From Catonia carolina (Eukaryota; Arthropoda; Insecta; Hemiptera; Achilidae), in NCBI GenBank assembly GCA_035578175.1, contig JAQMRL010000003.1, forward strand, positions 27,352,672 to 27,416,671: a stretch of DNA of 64,000 nucleotides, read 5' to 3'. Shown here one piece after another: positions 57,459 through 64,000 of this stretch (its first letter is position 1; each line of letters starts with the position of its first letter). The notes below the pieces were generated by a model. The model had not been told where the DNA came from, searched no databases, and worked only from the letters and a program-made list of their open reading frames with translations. The position numbers were made by a program, and so were the translations under genes.

Positions 57459-58257
57459 GTATGTTACTATTTTATTTTTTTATTTATGTGAAGTTCTCTA
57501 ACATCAGCCTACTGTGATTCGTGGTAACCGACGCATTTAATTTTTTAAAGAGATCCAACGAAATCGAAACCTTTATGATATTTACATGTGTTGGACAGGA
57601 AAATCTCTGTTTGGCTACTACTTGTTTAAAATGTATTTTCATGTCAATTCATAAATAGCAACAGGCAAATAGGAACATTAAAATAAATTTTTTCATCTGC
57701 TTAATATAATATTAACTACTTATTGATTCACTTTCATCAAAAATTTAATATGAATTGGTGCATTTATTTTTCTTAAAAATAAAATTTTTTTTGACAAATT
57801 TAAAGTAACCTTGAATCTTTACTATTTTTTTATTACACTTTGATAAAAAGGTTAAATAACTTTTATTTCTTTTATTTATAGTTTTGGGGAAATTCTAGGA
57901 ATTATAAATGAAAGGGTTTGTGAAAGCTACTAATATGCTAAAGAACGAAATATTAAAAGTTGGCCAACAATTTGTTATTATCAATTGATCTTTGTATGAA
58001 CACTTTTTTTACACTTTATAATTAATATTTATTAGTTTGCTAAAAAGGAAAGTTTACCACAGTAAATAACTTGTCTGCATCAAAATTTATAACAATTTAT
58101 TGAGTCTTTTAAAGGTGAAGTGCATTGTACCGCTTGTTGTTAAATTCTATTCTTATTTTGTTATTAATTAAAATTTTACTTACTACTATAATTGATTTTA
58201 TTTTCATTCATGCAACGATTTCCTGTGTGTTTGTTTTTGTGCTTCCTAAATTGTTTT
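57459..58257. other. unannotated AT-rich stretch
   Basis: No feature recognised. Confidence 0.4.
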
Positions 58258-58259
58258 GT

Positions 58260-58335
58260 TAACACCCTGTCCGACCTATCGCTTTATTTTTTTGCCGTAT
58301 GTGTTACCGGCGGCGATAGGGGTGTTACAGCAGGT
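58260..58335. repeat. GC-richer hairpin
   Basis: AACACC (58261) and CTATCGC (58277) on the left pair with GCGATAG and GGTGTT on the right, separated by a T tract and TTACCGGCG. A stem with a small bulge, in otherwise AT-rich DNA. Confidence 0.45.
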
Positions 58336-60199
58336 AAATTTCGTCAGGCAATTTTCTTCTCAGAAATGAATTTTTTTGAAAATACTGATAATATCACATA
58401 ATTTTTTACTTTAAAATCCTTCTTCCCCTTTACTTAAAAATGTTGCTATTCATCATGCTCCTGCTCAATTTTTAACTTTCTTTCGCTTCAAGCCATTATT
58501 TAAACTTAATTTACAATGCCCTAATTTTAATGTCTAATTTAATTTTCAAAGAAAAATGTTGGTTTGACAAAGTATTTTACAGAAACTTAATATGTTAAAA
58601 TCGAAGAAAGCAGTAATTTTTTATACATGATTGCAAAGAGTATAGGCCTACTGAATTTAAAGTTAATGTAAGAAACCAAAGCTGTGAATTTTATTTTTAT
58701 TATTGTGAATCCTTCTTCATAATGCTTCCTTAACTGAAAACCACTAGATAAACCAAATTTCGTTACGCTTTAGCAAATAAAAAAATATAATAAATTACAA
58801 TTATTCTCGGAACGTTTTAATTTCTATTCATCCCGGAACTTAACCACATATTCTTATAAATAACTCGGGTATTCCACCATCAAATCAGGCTAATTATTTA
58901 GGAGTTTAAATTACAATATAGTGAAGAACGCACACTGTCAAACTTGTGAATGTTTTTGTATTTGTTTGTGTGCACGCGTGACGTCCTTTTTCTTGGGTAA
59001 ATCTATTAAAGTCTACTTTTCTGGTAAGCTTTTCTGTCAACTAACGCTCAACCTGTGCCACAAAATATTGTAATACATTACGTAATTTTGAAAAACTAAG
59101 TTATTGGGTTTTTTAATACACCTTGGAAGTTATTTTAATTTATAATAATTTAAATCTTCCAAGAGCCACTGTCGAAATTCTTTATTTCTTTATTTGAAAT
59201 TCTTTAGTTGAATTCTTTATTCTTTATTTGAATTTGTGTTGTTAAATGACGGATTTTTGGATAAAATGTTAAAAAAGTTTTCAGAACAATAATGACAATA
59301 ATGTTGGCAGCAGTGTGTTTTGCGGTTAAATGATGTTGAAGAATCGGTGTATCGAAAGTGAATACTTTTATAAGAGTTCATGGATGACGTAATTATTGTT
59401 CATTGTTCATAACTTATCATTGATTATTAAAATCATTTGCACTTAAAATACAATACCTTTTAAGCATCGTAACTTATTCATGAAAGTTATAATCAAATAA
59501 ATTGTTAATTAAATTTTGTTTAAAACTGTTCAGACAATCTATACTTAGTATATACAGGGCTACCTTAAAATGTTATCTTAAGAAATACGAAATTTAATCA
59601 CGTTTAAATTCTCACTTAATAATATTGACTGTTTGACTAAGTTATACGTTACTTAAATTTAAAGTTTTACATGAAATACTTAGTTACCATTTTATATTCC
59701 ATTTACAGTTATCTGTATTTGCGGAGCATTTTGTACTCGTTTTCCAGGCAAACTCATTTTATTCATTTGATCTTATCTTCGTAAATTTATTAGCATATAG
59801 TTAAGAATTTAAATTCGTCTATTCTAATTTAGATTTCTGTAGAAAATTTCCATTGTACTTGATTTCTGAGTTATTTAATCAGCGTACAAGTAGGTAGATT
59901 AAAAGAAACTAACGTTATTAATTATTTCATAATTTAGACCTTTTAATTCTTTGAAAATACTTTTTTTACAATGGGTTACTTCAAAATATTTGTATTTGAT
60001 ACAGTGAGCTGTAAAACCTGAAGAAACAACGCAGGTTAAACTATACCACATATTTCGGCTTTAACGAAGAACATTTAGCATCTCTTCCAGGTCGATTATT
60101 ACAGTTACTTGCAATTTTACTATTCAAAGTAAATTCTTGTTACTTGCGAATCTTTACTAATTCCTTGAGTTATGTATAAATAGAACACTATGATTTACA
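58336..60199. other. unannotated AT-rich stretch
   Basis: No feature recognised. Confidence 0.4.
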
Positions 60200-60450
60200 C
60201 GTCCCTTACGTCAATCCCACATTTCTAAATTTGGACCACAGGTTTAGAGACACACTTTAAAATTAGTAAATAATATGCAACATAAACTTTCCCGATCTAC
60301 CAGGAACCTCATAAAGATGACTGAAAGGCCGCAATGATGTAGAGACATGATACATTAACACAACTCTAAGAGTAGTTAAAAGTTTCATATAAAACTAAAA
60401 TTTAAAACATTTTTATATTATCTGGAGCATGTAGAATAGCAGTCTATATT
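60200..60450 (+). pseudogene. Jockey-type LINE 3' end relic
   Basis: GGAACCTCATAAAGATGACTGAAAGG.. and TAGAGACATGATACATTAAC match 47715-47772, the C-terminal codons and stop of the better Jockey copy. The following sequence (TTATATTATCTGGAGC) matches its 3' flank. Heavily decayed. Confidence 0.6.
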
Positions 60451-61247
60451 CCAGTACGTCGTTGATCGATGGTCTAATTCAATTAATAAATTGTTTTAAA
60501 TTCAAGAAGGTAATTTAAAAATAATCATAAATAATAATCAAACTTGAACGATTTCTAATTGAAAATTTAAATATTCTAAACAGTAATTAAAAATATCAAG
60601 ATGACGTAAGATAAGAAGAAAATAAAACATTCAAAAACTTAATTCCAGAATCCAAATCAAATTAAAGCAGCAAAAGAAAAAATAATGTAATTTTAGTTAA
60701 ATAATATGAGATAAGAAAAAATAAGTAAAGGAAAATATTAAATTATCAAGAATCTTATTAATTACGGAACCAAGCAAAATGAATTTAATTGTTTTAAAAT
60801 ATGAAGAAAATATTTAAATAAAATTTATTCAAGACTAAATAACCAATTGCAACAATGACTCTACGCCCCATTTGATTCATGGTCAGTGGATGCACAATAA
60901 GCAAGAGCAAGGCTCCGTGGATAACAAGAAGTAACTATAAAAGAATAATTAAATTTGAGCTCATAGCTAGTATAAAATATTAATACTCAAATAGATATTG
61001 CAATAAACAATTATATTCATTAATAATTCATTAAAATACCTAGTTTTATAACGTAGTGTCGTCACTAAAAAAATAAGATCAAACATTTAATAATTTTGTA
61101 ATACATTTTTCTTTGTTAATTTTTCAGTTTTTTTTAACTTTTCGTCTTCATTAAATTTATTTTCAATTTCAAATTTGCGTTTAAATTATTTCATTCAAGC
61201 ACCATCCACTGGGTAGTGCACTTCTAAAACCTATTAACGCGGGTCTT
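60451..61247. other. unannotated AT-rich stretch
   Basis: No feature recognised. Confidence 0.4.
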
Positions 61248-62288
61248 TGTCGCCTCCGGCTGTAGTAGCACAATCTGCAGAGCTGTCCTGCCGGAGTTGC
61301 AGAGCAGCCGGTGGAGTAATTCAAAAGGAGAATAAACGGTTGGGAAAGCCTTCGCCGCAACCTCAAAGAGGAGCAGCTGCTGGCAAGCAAAGAAAGGTCG
61401 TCATTACCGTGGCCTGAACGATTAGGAGCAGTCACCGACGCAGCGAACACCTTTTACCGCTACCTCCAAAGAAGAGCAGTCGCCGGTGAAGCGAAGCAGG
61501 GTCGTCTGAACCGCTCTCTAATCGAGTAGGGGCAGTCACCGACGCAGCGAGCATCTTTTACCGCTGCCTCAGAGAGGAGCAGTCGCCGGTGAAGCCAGGA
61601 GAATGAAGGGAGGTGTAAGGAGCAGAAAGAAAAGACTCAAAGATGAGCGGTAATTCTTCCGTATCGACCTTCGATAATGATTGAATCGATACTGCATGGT
61701 CACCTTCATCTATCGCATTCGCCGATACCCCACATACATCCTGCCACTGGCACACACACTGTGAGGTGTGACCGCTACGCTTACTATCGGCAGCAGATGC
61801 ATATAGGGTATCGGTGAATGCAATAGTTGAAGGTGACCAAGCAGTATCGATTCCATCACTATCGAAGGTCGATACGGAAGAATTGCCGCTCAACTTTGAG
61901 TCTTTTCTTTCTGCTCCTTACACTTCCCTTCCCTTTTCCTAGCTTCACCTGCGACTGCTCCTCTCTGAGGCAGTGGTAAAGGTGCTCGCTACGTCGGTAA
62001 CTGCCCCTATTCGATTAGGCAGCGGTACATACGACCCTGCTTCGCTTCACCGGTGACTGCTCTTTTCGTAGGCAGCGGTAAAAGGTGTTCGCTGCGACGG
62101 CGAATGTTCCTAATCGTTTATGCAACGGTAAAGATGACCTCCCATTTGCTTGCCAGCGGCTGCTCGTCTTTGAGGTAGCGGCGAAGGTTTCCCCAACCTT
62201 CTTGCTTTACTTTTGAACTACGCCGCCGGATTCCCGGCCGGTCCTATGACAGCTCTACAGATTGTGCTACTACAAGCTGGTGGTGACA
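61248..62288. mobile_element. 1-kb GC-rich palindromic foldback element
   Basis: Two arms of about 480 bp (61248-61729 and 61806-62288) face each other across a ~76-bp loop. Outer ends are TGTCGCCTCCGGCTGTAGTA and a near-complement (..CTACTACAAGCTGGTGGTGACA); the inner ends near GTATCGACCTTCGATA pair best. Each arm contains tandem sub-blocks with GAGCAGTC-CCGACGCAGCGA and TTTTACCGCTGCCTC words. The arms have diverged noticeably, more toward the outside. It is much richer in GC than its flanks. Long frames inside it arise from this composition and have no recognisable domain. A weak 6-bp candidate TSD (CTATTA at 61231 and 62293) lies outside. Confidence 0.75.
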
Positions 62289-62660
62289 TCTTCTATTATT
62301 TATTTTTAAATTATAACCCACTGAACATTTTTGCAGGTTGTATATTTTGTACAGTTGAAAATTAAAATAATTTAAAAAAATTGTATAAAAAATGTTGAAA
62401 GAACAATGAACAAAAATACAAATTGACATCGTAGATTAATTTATTTTTGTAAAAATATAAAACCAGAGTCCATTCTCTCAGTTTTTCTAATAACAAAATG
62501 GGAAAGAGAAAAAAATAATTTAAAAACACACTTTGATTAGAAATTTTAGAAAAAATTAAAATAGGTTAAATTAACGTTAAAGACTGATAAAGTTATGATC
62601 TTTATAAATTTTAAAGAAAAGGGCTAGCTTTGTTAAAGGACACATGAAGAGGTCTGTTAC
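62289..62660. other. unannotated AT-rich stretch
   Basis: No feature recognised. Confidence 0.4.
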
Positions 62661-62664
62661 TCCA

Positions 62665-62775
62665 TCATGATAATATTAATATTATTAATAATAATAATAA
62701 TAATAACAATAATTATTTATTTCCATTCAAACATAAGTACAATACATTTCGCAACATTATTACAACAGAAATGAA
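62665..62775 (-). repeat. LINE 3' tail with (TAA)n
   Basis: An (AAT)n tract followed by AATTATTTATTTCCATTCAA resembles 16300-16350, the 3' tail of the CR1/Jockey-like fragment in the foldback spacer. Only 3' UTR is left. Confidence 0.45.
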
Positions 62776-63574
62776 ACAATTAAAGCCATACGCAACAATT
62801 CAACAATTTGTAACTAATACATAAAATAAAATACACTTTATAATATTTACATGGAATGGAAATTAGGTACCTCCAAAGGTTAATCCTGACTCGGAGATTA
62901 CCATCACTTACGAATAAACTTAAAAATGAAACGAGAAAAGACAATATAAAGCTTTGTGCAAAAAAATAAAACAAAGAAAAATACCGTAAATAATTTTTTG
63001 CCTACTTCAAAAGTTCTAAGAAAAAAATACAATAAAAATAAAATAAAAAGCAAAGAAATTACTCTCATTCAGCCAAATACAAATAATAGGTCATAAAATT
63101 ATTATGAATAATTATGGTACACAACTACATTTTTGAACTCAAACTTTTTATCTTCGTTATGCGAATCTTTCCACGTGTATATTTTGAATAAAACCTATTT
63201 TGATGATATTTGTTTTAGAATTTGGTGTATAACCTAATGACAGGGTTTTATGAATGAGATGTTTAAGTCAATGATTTAATTTAATAAAAACTCAACAAAA
63301 TAAGTAGCCTACTTAATTGGTATTTTAAATTTTGTACCGTTTTGTACAGTTGAGCTTTTGTAATTTCTTGTTTTCTTTAACTTTTTTAGTCATATTTTGT
63401 TTAGTGAACTTTTAAATCTTGTTCTATTTCTCTTCTAGTTATGTTGAAATATAACAGTTAAAATTACTTATAATTGGGTGCAACTTTTAAGAAATAAAAG
63501 AAAAGTAATTTTGTAGTCTACGTTTTTATTTCACAATATTAGTATGATTTCTTAGAATGTAAAAAACGAGAAGG
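62776..63574. other. unannotated AT-rich stretch
   Basis: No feature recognised. Confidence 0.4.
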
Positions 63575-63780
63575 CTACCTCCGTGGGCCAGTGTTTAGAG
63601 CGATAAAATGTGCTGTCTACTGCACATTTCAAATTTCAATTTGATTCACAGCTAAATTTTGCAGTTATTACGCATAAAACCCATAATTTTTGTGCTGTAG
63701 CACAATAACAATAATAATAATAACAATAACAATAATAATAGTAGTCGCTAATAACCAAAACTATTCATGAGACTTTATAG
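63575..63780 (+). repeat. SINE-C-like relic with microsatellite
   Basis: CTACCTCCGTGGGCCAGTGTTTAGAGCG resembles the SINE-C head (CGCCTCCGTGAATAGTGGTTAGCGC at 41137). An (AAT/AAC)n tract (63700-63740) is followed by TAGTAGTCGCTAATAACC, similar to the SINE-C tail. Confidence 0.4.
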
Positions 63781-64000
63781 CTGCTGAAACTAAAATAAAC
63801 TAGGATTTATACACAGATATCTAGATTATTTTGGAGGTGTAGGCTTGTACCGTTATAAAAGTGCAATTGTATAAACAATGGAAGTTATGGTCATTCCTAA
63901 TTACCGTAACTTCCATTATTAAAGTAATATCCAAATAAATAATGAAAGGGGAAACCCCTCCCATTGTTAGAATAAGTTAATTAGAATAGTTCTTAGCCAA

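Noticed and set aside
61181..61893. Two minus-strand ORFs of 89 and 111 codons
   Set aside because: They lie in the GC-rich palindrome, where stops are rare; no domain is visible and the arms are non-coding in pattern.

Overview
The window looks like a gene-poor, AT-rich, repeat-dense stretch of an animal genome. The transposon set (RTE-like and Jockey/CR1-like LINEs, piggyBac, tRNA-derived SINEs, foldback elements) suggests an insect, perhaps hemipteroid; that assignment is inference. There are no operons, rRNA genes, functional tRNA genes or CRISPR arrays. All calls come from reading the sequence by eye, so family names rest on visible motifs, not database matches.

Host genes. The only well-supported non-transposon gene is a small four-exon gene on the minus strand (2141-4219). 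Its exons are too short to show as long ORFs. They have good splice sites and compatible phases, except for a one-base frame break inside exon 2. A candidate promoter with two 5' exons at about 56690-57458 (plus) is much weaker.

4.7-8.1 kb holds a full-length, apparently intact RTE-like LINE (985-codon endonuclease-reverse transcriptase, minus strand) bounded by an 11-bp target-site duplication (TSD).

10.49-18.90 kb is the most striking structure: an 8.4-kb foldback element. Its two 1,958-bp inverted arms are nearly identical and carry about eight ~146-bp tandem units each. A perfect 9-bp TSD flanks the element. A SINE with its own 13-bp TSD lies at mirror positions in both arms, so the arms were made equal after the SINE landed. 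The spacer holds decayed arm units, a TTAA-flanked piggyBac-like MITE that split one of those units, and a LINE remnant, but no transposase. A truncated piggyBac transposase with one recognisable terminus lies just to the right (19.08-20.22 kb).

20-36 kb holds two SINEs with clear TSDs, a 187-bp tandem repeat joined to a 550-bp palindrome, two long hairpins, several decayed LINE reverse-transcriptase (RT) fragments (one locus inverted on itself), a DDE transposase remnant and SINE relics.

36-64 kb is mostly featureless AT-rich DNA with two ~1-kb copies of a dispersed element (37.8 and 53.3 kb), SINE relics, Jockey fragments at 47.3, 52.9, 55.5 and 60.2 kb, a 55-bp tandem array, and a second, GC-richer 1-kb palindromic foldback element at 61.2-62.3 kb.
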